A DNA stretch of 64,000 bases from UBA4782 sp034429195 (GCA_034429195.1 DAOUGQ010000018.1:124001-188000), one strand, 5' to 3'. Shown: positions 45,198 through 54,343, numbered from the stretch's first letter. Notes: generated by a model not told the origin, from the sequence alone. Made by a program: numbers and translations.

Positions 45198-46109
45198 ATG
45201 GAATTTAACATCGTTTTCATGGGTTCTCCTGAATTCTCTATTCCCATATTAGAAAAGCTGCATGAACATTATCCCATTAAAGGTGTAGTAACACAGCCAA
45301 ACAAACCTGCTGGAAGAGGGAAAATACTTACTCCACCTCCGATAAAAACTCTAGCTGACTCCCTGGGAATAACAGTAATTCAACCTATCAAGTTGCGTGA
45401 TCCACAAGTTTTTGAGGTTTTGTCTTCGTGGAAACCAGATTTGATCGTTGTTGCTGCATATGGGCAAATCCTTAAGCAGAATGTGTTGGATTTACCCAGG
45501 TATGGATGTATTAATGTTCATCCCTCTTTACTTCCGCGCTGGCGTGGGGCTTCGCCTATCCCATTTACATTATTAGCTGGGGATAGAATCACAGGGGTAA
45601 CGATCATGAAAATGGATGCAGGAATGGATACTGGCCCCATCCTTGGTCAGATTGAAGAAGAAATTCGCCCTGAGGATAATACACAAACGCTTCACGATAG
45701 GCTTTCTGTAAAAGGAGCAAATTTACTCCTCGATGTTATTCCCAGGTATATAGCAGGTGAAATCACCCCTATTGCTCAGAATGATAGTCTGGCTACATAT
45801 TCGCGATTGATTAAAAAAGATGATGGTTTATTAGATTATTCTGTTTCTTTTTATACAGCAATAAATCAAATTCGGGCTTTTACACCATGGCCAGGTGTTC
45901 GAATGGTCTGGAAAGATACCCCACTGAAAATTATCCGGGCACATGGGAAAATAGCTCAAAATACTTGCCCAGGGAAAAGAAGCATTGTTGATTCGCTGCC
46001 CGCAGTAGCGATGAAAGATGGTTGGTTGATTTTGGACCAGATCCAACCAGCAGGTAAACGATCAATGACTGGTAGTGAGTTCATCAGGGGAGCGAGAGAT
46101 TGGGAATGA
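45198..46109 (+). CDS. fmt: methionyl-tRNA formyltransferase
   Basis: 303 residues, family length. IVFMGSPEFSIPILEKLHEH, GVVTQPNKPAGRGK, the catalytic INVHPSLLPRWRGASPIPFT (Asn and His) and MKMDAGMDTGPIL are all present, followed by the C-terminal OB-fold (FTPWPGVRMVW). It formylates initiator Met-tRNA with 10-formyl-THF. No def gene is adjacent. The stop overlaps the next start (ATGA). Confidence 0.97.
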   Translation: MEFNIVFMGSPEFSIPILEKLHEHYPIKGVVTQPNKPAGRGKILTPPPIKTLADSLGITVIQPIKLRDPQVFEVLSSWKPDLIVVAAYGQILKQNVLDLPRYGCINVHPSLLPRWRGASPIPFTLLAGDRITGVTIMKMDAGMDTGPILGQIEEEIRPEDNTQTLHDRLSVKGANLLLDVIPRYIAGEITPIAQNDSLATYSRLIKKDDGLLDYSVSFYTAINQIRAFTPWPGVRMVWKDTPLKIIRAHGKIAQNTCPGKRSIVDSLPAVAMKDGWLILDQIQPAGKRSMTGSEFIRGARDWE

Positions 46110-47146
46110 GGGTAATCGTTTTTGGTTCTGGGGCAGTAGGCACCTATATTGGTTGCAGCCTAAAAAAAGCTGGAGCGGATGTGGTTTTTTATGATCACCC
46201 AGAAACCTGTGCATTCATCAGACAAAATGGATTGCATGTAAAACTTAGTAGAGATGAAATCCATATCCATCATCCGGAATGCATTTCTTCTGAAAATGAA
46301 ATCTGCACCGCAAAGCCATTTGACCTGGGTATCATGGCTGTGAAATCTTTTGATACTGCTGGGCTATTGCAGCAATTGAAAAATGTCGTTGCCTTACTAC
46401 CACCCATCTTGAGCCTTCAAAATGGTGTGGAAAACGAAACCCTTATTCAAAATCTGGTTGGGATTGATAGAACCCTCTATGGAAGTATCGCAACAGCTAT
46501 TTTTCGCAGCAAAGCAGGTGAAGTTGTTGTTGAACGTTTACGAGGGATTGGGCTTGCAGGGAGATCTCCAATATTATCAGAGGTCATTACTTTATTTAAC
46601 GTTGGTAATTTGCACGCAAGGCAGTTTGCTTATGAAGATGCATTAAGCATGAAGTGGTCGAAAATGATCTCAATTCTACTTACTAATGCTCAGGCTGCAA
46701 TTTTGCAGATGCATCCGACAGTTATTATGGGTGACCGGCGATTATTTACTGTTGAAGCACAACAGATGATAGAAGTTACCCATGTTATGCAGGCATTAGG
46801 TTTACGAGTGGTTGATATACCTGGTACACCAGTAAAGATCATGACACATTTATTTACGCATTTTCCAGATTCGATTGCCCGACCCATCATGGCGAGATCT
46901 GCAAGTAAAGCCAGAGGTGAAAAGCTGCCTTCCTTGTTATTAGATATCAAAGCAAGAAGAAAACAAAGTGAAGTATATTATCTGAATGGAGCGGTTGTTC
47001 GATTTGGTGAACAAACTGGGGTGAAAACACCTGTCAATAAGTTCTTGAATGATACATTACTTGGAATTGCATCTGGAGAAATTGATGAACAAAAATACGT
47101 TGGAAACCCTGAACAATTCCTTGCAGACCTGGCAACCATACATTAG
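46106..47146 (+). CDS. ketopantoate reductase-family (PanE/ApbA) dehydrogenase
   Basis: 346 residues starting in the fmt stop (ATGA, 46106-46109). Rossmann motif VIVFGSGAVGTYIGCSLKKA, LGIMAVKSFDTAGLL, LSLQNGVENETLI and the C-terminal ApbA domain with SMKWSKMISILLTNAQAAIL and EVYYLNGAVVRFGEQTGVKT (catalytic Lys/Asn region). It reduces 2-ketopantoate or a related 2-oxo acid with NADPH. Its stop interlocks with that of mutS. Confidence 0.88.
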   Translation: MRVIVFGSGAVGTYIGCSLKKAGADVVFYDHPETCAFIRQNGLHVKLSRDEIHIHHPECISSENEICTAKPFDLGIMAVKSFDTAGLLQQLKNVVALLPPILSLQNGVENETLIQNLVGIDRTLYGSIATAIFRSKAGEVVVERLRGIGLAGRSPILSEVITLFNVGNLHARQFAYEDALSMKWSKMISILLTNAQAAILQMHPTVIMGDRRLFTVEAQQMIEVTHVMQALGLRVVDIPGTPVKIMTHLFTHFPDSIARPIMARSASKARGEKLPSLLLDIKARRKQSEVYYLNGAVVRFGEQTGVKTPVNKFLNDTLLGIASGEIDEQKYVGNPEQFLADLATIH

Positions 47147-49713
47147 TTTTTCAGATATTTTTTCTTCCATTCGTATAGTAAATTTAGTGCTTCGATGGGT
47201 GACATACTGTTCATGTCCAGACCTTTTAACTCATCTACTAATGGGTTAGTTTCAGGGAATAAAGTCAGTTGCTGAGATAGATCTGGTGTGTATTGCTTTG
47301 CTTTTCCAGATGATATTTCCAATTCGTGAAGAATTTCACTGGCACGTTGGATAACGGGTTTGGGTAATCCTGCCAATTGAGCCACATGAATACCATAAGA
47401 ACGATCAGCACCACCAGGGACGATTCGGTGTAAAAATACTACTTTCCCATCAGCCTCAGAGACCGCAACATTATAATTCCGGACTCCTGGCAGCAACTCT
47501 GCCAATTGGGTGAGCTCGTGGTAATGGGTAGCGAATAACGTTCTTGCGCGCAGATGCGGATGATTGTGAATGTATTCTATAACAGCCCAGGCAATCGAAA
47601 CACCATCATAGGTACTGGTGCCACGTCCTATTTCATCCAGAATTAGCAAGCTGCGTTCAGTGGCATGATGTAGAATGTTTGCGGTTTCGATCATCTCTAC
47701 CATAAAGGTTGATTGTCCTGAATGGATTTCATCCTGTGCGCCTATGCGAGTGAAAATTCGATCAACCAGTCCGAGTCTGGCATATGATGCAGGAACGAAG
47801 CAACCCATTTGTGCCATTAAGGTAATCAATGCAACCTGACGTAAGAAAGTGCTTTTACCACTCATATTTGGTCCGGTGATAATCCGAACAATTTCTCCCG
47901 CTTCAAAAATAGCATCATTTGGAATAAACCGGGTACCTTCCAGAGCCTGCTCAACAACCGGATGCCTTCCGTTTTGAATTTCCAAAATATTGTCATCTAA
48001 TATTTCTGGGCGGGTATAGCTATTCAACACGCTGACTTCTGCAAGAGATGCAATAACATCAATTTCTGCCAGTGCGCGAGAGGTTTCCAAAAGCTTGGAG
48101 CTGAATTTTGCTAGAGTGGCACACATGTCTTTAAAGAGCTTTACTTCAAGATCGTGAATTCTTTCTTCAGCATTCAGAACAACCGATTCATATTCTTTCA
48201 TTTCTGGTGTAATGAATCGTTCACCGTTGACAAGAGTCTGCTTGCGAATATATTCAGGAGGTGCCTGATCAGCAAAAGAACGGGAAATCTCGATGTAATA
48301 ACCAAAAACCTTGTTGAATCCTACTTTTAAGGTTCTGATACCAGTACGTTCGCGTTCTACTTGTTCGAGGTTCGAAATCCAAATGCGAGCGTTTTGCGAT
48401 GCTGCAATGATATTATCAAGTTCTTCTGAATAACCTGGACGGATGATGCCGGTGTTTTGCAGAGTAGCTGGTGGTTCATCAGAAATGGCATTTTGTAATA
48501 ACTGCAGCTCTTCATCGTGGGATCGAATACGGGATAATATCGTTTGCAGAGGACTATCAGCAGCAGGTTCAACAATATTTAAGAAAGATTGCAAAGCTTC
48601 GAGGGTTGACCGTAAAGCACTTGCTTCTCGTGGGATGGCATTTCCTGAAATGATACGGTTTGTCAGACGTTCCATATCATGAATGGATTTGAGAGATGAT
48701 CGAATCTCTGCACGTAACATACCCTGTTGGGTGAGAAATTCCACACAATCCAGCCGGTTGTTGATGGCAGAAATATCCAACAATGGTTTGCTGACCCATT
48801 GCCGGATTAGTCTCTTCCCCATCATGGTTATCGTATGATCCAGCATTCCTAAAAGAGAACCCTGCACGCTTCCAGTTCGGATAGTTTGTTCTAATTCCAG
48901 ATTTCTTCGTGTGGCGGCATCAAGAGTCATGAATTCATGTAAGTCATAAGTTGAAATGCTGGTGAGCAAGGGTAAAGCCTGTGGTTGTGTTTCCTGAAGA
49001 TACTGAATGATGGCTCCTGCTGCACGAATTGCAACGGATAGTCCATGTAGACCAAAGCCATCCAATGTTGAAACGTTAAATTGCGCTTTCAAGACTTCAA
49101 CACAGCGACCAAATTCAAATTTATACACAGGAAGTTGTGTAATATGAAAAGAATCACCGTTTGGCAGTGTGGTTTCCTGGGGGATGAGAATTTCCGCTGG
49201 GTCAAGACGGATTAATTCAGACCTAACCTGGTTCATGAAACCTGATTCGGATAATTCACAAGTGTAAAAATCACCTGTGGTAATGTCTACATAAGCAATA
49301 CCAGCTTTATCTTCCAATATGCACAAGGATGCGAGGTAATTATTGCGACCAGCCTGTAATAAACCTGGTTCGATGATGGTACCAGGCGTAACAACTCGCA
49401 CTACCTCACGGTTAAAAAGACCTCTGGTAGGTTGGTCACCTACCTGTTCGCATATCGCAACATGATATCCTTTTTCAATCAGGCGTGCCAGATAATTCTC
49501 CACTGCATGGTATGGGATACCTGCCATTGGGATACGTGTGCCTTTTGCTACTCCACGTGACGTCAGAACGATATCCAATTCGCGCGAAGTGATCTCTGCA
49601 TCATGGTCGAAAGTCTCATAAAAATCACCCAGACGGAAAAAAACGATAGCATCTGGATATTGGCGTTTAATTTGTAAATATTGTTGTCGAATTGGGGTTA
49701 CATCGTCGCTCAT
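47143..49713 (-). CDS. mutS: DNA mismatch repair protein MutS
   Basis: 856 residues from the ATG at 49713; an earlier ATG 18 bases upstream is less likely. Mismatch-binding domain YPDAIVFFRLGDFYETFDHD (the F-x-E wedge), later Walker A TGPNMSGKSTFLRQVALITL, the STFMVEMIETANILHHAT clamp, LLILDEIGRGTSTYDGVSIA and the ATHYHELTQL switch. The C-terminal beta-clamp-type peptide QQLTLF is present. A minus-strand TATAAT at 49745-49740 should drive it. The stop overlaps the stop of the panE-like gene. Confidence 0.97.
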   Translation of the reverse strand: MSDDVTPIRQQYLQIKRQYPDAIVFFRLGDFYETFDHDAEITSRELDIVLTSRGVAKGTRIPMAGIPYHAVENYLARLIEKGYHVAICEQVGDQPTRGLFNREVVRVVTPGTIIEPGLLQAGRNNYLASLCILEDKAGIAYVDITTGDFYTCELSESGFMNQVRSELIRLDPAEILIPQETTLPNGDSFHITQLPVYKFEFGRCVEVLKAQFNVSTLDGFGLHGLSVAIRAAGAIIQYLQETQPQALPLLTSISTYDLHEFMTLDAATRRNLELEQTIRTGSVQGSLLGMLDHTITMMGKRLIRQWVSKPLLDISAINNRLDCVEFLTQQGMLRAEIRSSLKSIHDMERLTNRIISGNAIPREASALRSTLEALQSFLNIVEPAADSPLQTILSRIRSHDEELQLLQNAISDEPPATLQNTGIIRPGYSEELDNIIAASQNARIWISNLEQVERERTGIRTLKVGFNKVFGYYIEISRSFADQAPPEYIRKQTLVNGERFITPEMKEYESVVLNAEERIHDLEVKLFKDMCATLAKFSSKLLETSRALAEIDVIASLAEVSVLNSYTRPEILDDNILEIQNGRHPVVEQALEGTRFIPNDAIFEAGEIVRIITGPNMSGKSTFLRQVALITLMAQMGCFVPASYARLGLVDRIFTRIGAQDEIHSGQSTFMVEMIETANILHHATERSLLILDEIGRGTSTYDGVSIAWAVIEYIHNHPHLRARTLFATHYHELTQLAELLPGVRNYNVAVSEADGKVVFLHRIVPGGADRSYGIHVAQLAGLPKPVIQRASEILHELEISSGKAKQYTPDLSQQLTLFPETNPLVDELKGLDMNSMSPIEALNLLYEWKKKYLKN

Positions 49714-49770
49714 AAGATTTCCAGGAATCAATTTGCTTTATTATATCCGGGATAGGCACATAAGCAAAAA

Positions 49771-49800
49771 TTGAAACCGCATTCATGGTAATGGTATAAT
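49771..49800 (+). promoter_or_regulatory. promoter of the 49.8-kb gene, leaderless
   Basis: TTGAAA (49771-49776), 18-base spacer, TATAAT (49795-49800), then 7 bases to the ATG at 49808. This is the clearest leaderless promoter in the window. Confidence 0.75.
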
Positions 49801-49807
49801 CCGGAAC

Positions 49808-50344
49808 ATGACACAAAAACAAATACAATTTCTTCCTTTTCATGCAATCAACGAATTCATGCTGGATGATTACCGGCAACAAGTGATCAATTATGTTTTT
49901 CATGAATTTGAGAATCTTTCTGGTACTTCCCGAGGGAAGTTAAATTCACTTGTCAAGCAACATATGCAGGTTCCTGGTTTTCGAAATGCCGCGCAGGCTC
50001 CTTCTGGCTTAAAAGCAAGATATGCAGTTAAGGCATTCGAAAAATCACCTACTTTTACTGCTCAGGTTCTTCAATGCTGGTCAGAACTCCACTCTGACCT
50101 TGCTCAAGATGTTCTTTTACTCCTTCAAGAGAATGGTTGGGAGGTCCTTCCAGTTGATGCTAACCGCACAGTAATTCCTGGCTTCATCCCTTCATGGCCT
50201 GAAGGCGAAACTTACGAATTGCTCGATGAAAAATTTGCCAGGAAATATCCTGAAAAACAAGTGGATTCGAACGATCTACGTTTAATGGCAGTCTGGTTAA
50301 GTGGGCGATTGCCTTTGAACAATTATGTTGAAAAAGAAGAATAG
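49808..50344 (+). CDS. conserved hypothetical protein, 178 aa
   Basis: A soluble, mixed alpha/beta protein without a signal peptide. It starts with FLPFHAINEFMLDDYRQQVI and has LARYAVKAFEK-like and DVLLLLQENGWEVLPVDANR segments with GFIPSWPEGETYELLDEKFA near the end. No known family. It has a strong leaderless promoter and lies between the divergent mutS and the convergent scpA, which suggests a housekeeping-type gene. The function is unknown. Confidence 0.75.
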   Translation: MTQKQIQFLPFHAINEFMLDDYRQQVINYVFHEFENLSGTSRGKLNSLVKQHMQVPGFRNAAQAPSGLKARYAVKAFEKSPTFTAQVLQCWSELHSDLAQDVLLLLQENGWEVLPVDANRTVIPGFIPSWPEGETYELLDEKFARKYPEKQVDSNDLRLMAVWLSGRLPLNNYVEKEE

Positions 50345-50380
50345 CATCTTTTCATTTTTTTCAATGAATAAAATAAAATG

Positions 50381-51166
50381 CTATTCAACGAGATCTAATT
50401 CCTCGTCTGAAATTTCATTCCAATTAGCCACAGTTTCAAATTCGATTTCTCCAAATATTTGTTCCTGGCTCGCATTGATGTAATGCCTCTTAACCAATTC
50501 TAGCAAAGCCAAAAATGTGACTACTATTTCTATCCTATTTGTTGAAGTCAATAGTTTACTGAACTTGCCATGTGATTGTTGCATCAGGAAATTGCGAATG
50601 ATGTGTATTTTATCTCGGATAGTTATTCGGGGTAGACTTACTACTGTAGAAAGATCTTCCTGAGTCTGACGGGAATTAAAAACATCTCGTGCCGCCTGAA
50701 GAAGATCTTCAAGGGTTAACCCTGTCAGATCGACGTGAGGTTCAATTTTTACAGATGTAGGAGCAACACGTAAATAACTACGCAGGTTTTGTTGTTCTCT
50801 TTGCTCTAAATACTGAGCAATTTGTTTAAATCTGCGATATTGGATCAACTGCCTGGCTAACTCTTCGCCTGCATCGATTTCATCTTCACCATAACCGGGG
50901 ATAATTGAAGGGCGAGGTAATAACGCAGCAGATTTAATCTGCAATAATTTTGCAGCCACCACAAGAAACGATGAAACTTCAGATGGATTTCGTTCTTCAA
51001 GGTTGTGCAGATAATCAAGATATTGATCGGTAACCTGAGCTAAAGCTAACTTGGTAATATCCAACTGGGCTTTTTCTATTAAATCCAACAAGAGGTCAAG
51101 AGGACCCTCGTAAACTTCTGTGACAATTCGATAACCTTCATCAGTAACAGGTGAACAGTTAGCCAT
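50381..51166 (-). CDS. scpA: segregation and condensation protein A
   Basis: 261 residues from the ATG at 51166; the longer frame upstream would include the -10 box and is unlike ScpA. YEGPLDLLLDLIEKAQLDIT, TKLALAQVTDQYLDYLHNLE, FLVVAAKLLQIKSAALLPRP and the C-terminal winged helix with VVTFLALLELVKRHYINASQ identify this kleisin of the SMC-ScpAB complex. smc itself lies 3 kb away on the other strand; scpB is not seen. TATAAT (51181-51176) ends 9 bases before the start, so it has a very short leader. Confidence 0.95.
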   Translation of the reverse strand: MANCSPVTDEGYRIVTEVYEGPLDLLLDLIEKAQLDITKLALAQVTDQYLDYLHNLEERNPSEVSSFLVVAAKLLQIKSAALLPRPSIIPGYGEDEIDAGEELARQLIQYRRFKQIAQYLEQREQQNLRSYLRVAPTSVKIEPHVDLTGLTLEDLLQAARDVFNSRQTQEDLSTVVSLPRITIRDKIHIIRNFLMQQSHGKFSKLLTSTNRIEIVVTFLALLELVKRHYINASQEQIFGEIEFETVANWNEISDEELDLVE

Positions 51167-51237
51167 AGCACCAAAATTATACATTATCCTGGAATAATAA
51201 ATGGGAACTAGATGACATTGATAATGGACTGAAAGTG

Positions 51238-51243
51238 TATAAT
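51238..51243 (+). promoter_or_regulatory. -10 box of moaC, leaderless
   Basis: TATAAT, then TCAAAC, then the ATG at 51250. Transcription would begin at the start codon. It lies back to back with the scpA -10 box (51176-51181, minus) in an 83-base divergent region. Confidence 0.6.
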
Positions 51244-51249
51244 TCAAAC

Positions 51250-51741
51250 ATGGCTGATAAACAACTTTCTCATGTAGATGAAAATGGCGTTGCAAAAATG
51301 GTAGATGTTTCAGAAAAACCTGAGACAATCCGTACTGCTAAAGCAGTAGGATACATCATCATGAAATCCGAGACGCTCCAAATGATAATTAAAGGGCAAA
51401 TGAAAAAAGGCGCAGTATTAATGACTGCCCAATTAGCTGGGATCCAGGCTGCAAAGAGAACATCAGAATTAATCCCTTTATGTCATCCAATCCCAATTCA
51501 TCAAGTGGATGTGAAGCTTACCCCACTGCCTGATCTGCCTGGAGTGGAGATTGTTTCAATGGTAAAAACGCAGGGAAAAACTGGTGTAGAAATGGAGGCT
51601 CTAACGGCTGTCAGTGTAGCTGCATTAACGGTCTATGATATGATCAAGGCAGTAGAGAAAACTGCAGTAATCTCTAATATTCACCTTTTGGAAAAACATG
51701 GGGGACAAAGCGGGGATGTTATTTGGAATGAGAGTAAATAG
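51250..51741 (+). CDS. moaC: cyclic pyranopterin monophosphate synthase
   Basis: 163 residues, the usual length, from the ATG at 51250. VDVSEKPETIRTAKAVGYII, LIPLCHPIPIHQVDV and KTGVEMEALTAVSVAALTVY with the catalytic residues are intact. It converts the MoaA product to cPMP in molybdenum cofactor synthesis. First gene of moaC-moaDE-threonine synthase-like and probably rnc-smc. moaA is not in the window. Confidence 0.96.
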   Translation: MADKQLSHVDENGVAKMVDVSEKPETIRTAKAVGYIIMKSETLQMIIKGQMKKGAVLMTAQLAGIQAAKRTSELIPLCHPIPIHQVDVKLTPLPDLPGVEIVSMVKTQGKTGVEMEALTAVSVAALTVYDMIKAVEKTAVISNIHLLEKHGGQSGDVIWNESK

Positions 51742-51743
51742 AC

Positions 51744-52445
51744 ATGCATATTCGAGTACTTTTTTTTGCTGTAATCAAACAAACGCTGGGGGTCTCCAAC
51801 ATTAAGCTTGAAATTGATGAACAAACCAACGTTTCAGGTTTGCGGAGAATAATGGAAGAAAAATACCCTGACCACCAGGGATTATTTCAGCATACTTTAG
51901 TTGCAGTAAATCAAAATTTTGTCACAGAAGATGATTTCATCCCGCCAAATGCAGAAGTAGCTTTTTTCCCTCCAGTAAGTGGTGGGTCTGAATTGCCGAC
52001 AATATATAAAATAACCAGGCGACCGCTAAATATCGATAATCTGGTAGAAAAGATCACTTTGCCAACTACTGGTGCGGTTGTGATTTTTACGGGGGTGATC
52101 AGAGGGATCACCACACGCGGATGTGCCCATGATACAGAAGCTTTGACCTATGAATCTTATAAACCTATGGCATTAAAAAAGATGCAACAAATTGCTGATG
52201 AAATTCGTGAACGCTGGCCTGCAGTGGAAGGAATAGTATTAACTCAACGTATAGGAACCATGGTAAAGAAAACTATTACGGTTGTTATTGCATGTTCCAG
52301 CCCACATAGAGATGATGGTGTTTTTGACGCAGCAAAATATGGGATCGATCGTTTGAAAGAAATCGTACCAGTATGGAAGAAAGAAATCAGCTCCAATGGG
52401 GAAGAGTGGATCGAAGGCGAATATTATCCCAAAGCTGGAGAATAA
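51744..52445 (+). CDS. fused MoaD-MoaE molybdopterin synthase
   Basis: 233 residues. The N-terminal 81 residues are MoaD (ubiquitin-like), ending NAEVAFFPPVSGG with the Gly-Gly at 80-81. The rest is MoaE: TGAVVIFTGVIRGIT, ALTYESYKPMALKKMQQIAD, TIEI-type SPHRDDGVFDAAKYGIDRLK and VPVWKKEI with the active-site Lys pair. MoaD must end in a free Gly-Gly to receive sulfur, so the fusion must be cut after residue 81, as known for MoaX of mycobacteria, or act intact. The gap after moaC is 2 bases. Confidence 0.95.
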   Translation: MHIRVLFFAVIKQTLGVSNIKLEIDEQTNVSGLRRIMEEKYPDHQGLFQHTLVAVNQNFVTEDDFIPPNAEVAFFPPVSGGSELPTIYKITRRPLNIDNLVEKITLPTTGAVVIFTGVIRGITTRGCAHDTEALTYESYKPMALKKMQQIADEIRERWPAVEGIVLTQRIGTMVKKTITVVIACSSPHRDDGVFDAAKYGIDRLKEIVPVWKKEISSNGEEWIEGEYYPKAGE

Positions 52446-52450
52446 TAATC

Positions 52451-53545
52451 ATGTCCGCCATTCGTTGTTTGCAATGTAATCGTGAATATCCTGCAGAGGG
52501 TGTTCCACATCGTTGCATGCAATGTGGAGGAATATTTGACTTTGATAGCCCATCAATTTTTGACCATAAGAAAATTGATAACAACAAAGCAGGCTTATGG
52601 CGCTACCGACATGCATTAGAGTTACCGCCAGAAGCTCCAGAAGTCACTCTGGGTGAAGGAAATACACCTTTGGTGTGGATTGACTATAAAAAAAATACGG
52701 TTGGCTTTAAATTGGAAATGCTGAATCCCTCTGGCTCATATAAAGATCGGGGAACCAGTGTGTTAGTAAGTCAACTTCTACAACGTGGTGTAAAAGAAGC
52801 AGTGGAAGATTCATCAGGGAACGCTGGAGCTTCTTTTGCTGCATACGCAGCACGAGCAGGGATTAAAACCCGGATTTTTGTGCCAGAAAGTGCATCTGGC
52901 CCTAAAAGACTACAAATTGAAAGGTATGGAGCTGAACTTGTCAGCATATCGGGCCCTCGGTCTGCAGCTGCCTCTGCAGTGCTTGAGGAAGTAGCAAAAG
53001 GCGCTACCTATGCGAGCCACGCCTATCTACCTTTCGGTATTCCAGGAATTGCAACTATAGCATATGAGATATTTGAGCAGGTAGGTGGAATACCAGGAAC
53101 TATGATCATGCCTGTAGGACATGGTGGATTGATGCTTGGGGTTATGAGAGGTTTTCAAAGTTTATTCCAGGCAGGTGTGATCAAGATCATTCCGTATTTT
53201 GTGGGTGTTCAGGCGGCTGCCTGTGCTCCAGCGGTAGCTGCATTTATGGCAAAAAAAGAAGAAATGATCTCCGTGGTAGAATTGCCTACTGTTGCAGAAG
53301 GTGTTAGAGTCAGGTACCCAGTTCGTGTAGATGCTATACTGAAAGAATTAAAACCATCTGGTGGAGAGTTCATTGCAGTGCCTGAGGAGAATATTTTGCC
53401 AGCCTTTAACTACCTTACCCGTATGGGTTTTTACGCAGAGCCCACTTCAGCATTAGCATGGGCTGCTTATGATACTTTAAAAGGGAAATTACCGGAGCCA
53501 GTGATCATTATTCTCACTGGATCGGGTTTGAAATATCATTCTTGA
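52451..53545 (+). CDS. threonine synthase-like PLP enzyme with zinc ribbon
   Basis: 364 residues from the ATG at 52451; an upstream frame exists without a start site. A zinc-ribbon (IRCLQCNREYPAEG, PHRCMQCGGIF) precedes a fold type II PLP domain: TLGEGNTPLVWIDY, NPSGSYKDRGTSVLVSQLLQ with the PLP Lys, VEDSSGNAGASFAAYAARAG, MIMPVGHGGLMLGVM and VIIILTGSGLKYH. It is close to threonine synthase, but no other threonine gene is nearby, and a related lyase function cannot be excluded. It is cotranscribed with moaDE. Confidence 0.88.
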   Translation: MSAIRCLQCNREYPAEGVPHRCMQCGGIFDFDSPSIFDHKKIDNNKAGLWRYRHALELPPEAPEVTLGEGNTPLVWIDYKKNTVGFKLEMLNPSGSYKDRGTSVLVSQLLQRGVKEAVEDSSGNAGASFAAYAARAGIKTRIFVPESASGPKRLQIERYGAELVSISGPRSAAASAVLEEVAKGATYASHAYLPFGIPGIATIAYEIFEQVGGIPGTMIMPVGHGGLMLGVMRGFQSLFQAGVIKIIPYFVGVQAAACAPAVAAFMAKKEEMISVVELPTVAEGVRVRYPVRVDAILKELKPSGGEFIAVPEENILPAFNYLTRMGFYAEPTSALAWAAYDTLKGKLPEPVIIILTGSGLKYHS

Positions 53546-53552
53546 ACCTGAA

Positions 53553-53596
53553 GGAGCGCAAGCTGCTGAAGCGATTGTTTGAGCAGTTTGCTCTCC
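53553..53596 (+). promoter_or_regulatory. long hairpin in the rnc leader
   Basis: GGAGCGCAAGCTGCT (53553-53567) pairs with AGCAGTTTGCTCTCC (53582-53596): 15 positions, one C-T mismatch and one G-U wobble, loop of 14. No T-run follows, so it is not a terminator. It stands 20 bases before the rnc start region and could be an RNase III autoregulation site. Confidence 0.6.
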
Positions 53597-53617
53597 TGCA
53601 TCTTTGGAGGAAAGTAA

Positions 53618-54343
53618 ATGGAAAACGGAGAGTCTGTCAGCATGAGCCCGCAGGAGTTTGCGGCTAAATTAAAATTGGATTTCAATGATCGATTGCTTCT
53701 CAGTCGTGCTCTTACCCATCGTTCGTATCTAAATGAACATCCTGAAGCCCTTGAGGATAATGAACGGCTTGAATTCCTGGGGGATGCTGTACTAGATTTT
53801 GTGGTAGGCGCGTGGTTATATAACCGTTATCCCGAAATGGCAGAGGGTGATCTCACCCGCATGCGTTCTGCATTGGTATATACCGAGCAACTAGCAATTT
53901 TTGGACGTCAGATCGACCTTGGAAACGCAATACGTCTCGGACGTGGAGAACTTTTAGCTGGTGGTCGGGACCGATCTGTATTAATCTGTGATGCATTTGA
54001 AGCATTAATCGGGGCAATCTATCTGGATGCAGGAATTCCTGCGGTACAAAAATTTATCGATCCTTTGCTGGAAAATTCTGCAGACGATATTCTTACAAAT
54101 CATCGGAATGAAGATCCAAAATCAAAATTCCAGGAATGGGCTCAATCTCATGGGCACTCCACACCCAAATATGTCACTCGAAGTGTCAGTGGACCAGATC
54201 ATTCCCGTACATTTGAAGTCGATGTACTGGTGGATGATGAAGTTTTTGGAAAAGGAACAGGTTCCAGTAAGCAGAGCGCAACAAAATCTGCTGCAATTGA
54301 TGCTTTGCAAAAATTAGGTATGTTTGGAAATGGAGAATTTTAG
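53618..54343 (+). CDS. rnc: ribonuclease III
   Basis: 241 residues behind TTTGGAGGA. The RNase III signature NERLEFLGDAVLDFVVGAWL and the catalytic DAFEALIGAIYLDAG are complete, and a double-stranded RNA-binding domain follows (DPKSKFQEWAQSHGHSTPKY, GTGSSKQSATKSAAIDALQK). It processes rRNA and structured mRNAs. The leader has a hairpin that it might cut itself. smc overlaps or follows immediately. Confidence 0.97.
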   Translation: MENGESVSMSPQEFAAKLKLDFNDRLLLSRALTHRSYLNEHPEALEDNERLEFLGDAVLDFVVGAWLYNRYPEMAEGDLTRMRSALVYTEQLAIFGRQIDLGNAIRLGRGELLAGGRDRSVLICDAFEALIGAIYLDAGIPAVQKFIDPLLENSADDILTNHRNEDPKSKFQEWAQSHGHSTPKYVTRSVSGPDHSRTFEVDVLVDDEVFGKGTGSSKQSATKSAAIDALQKLGMFGNGEF

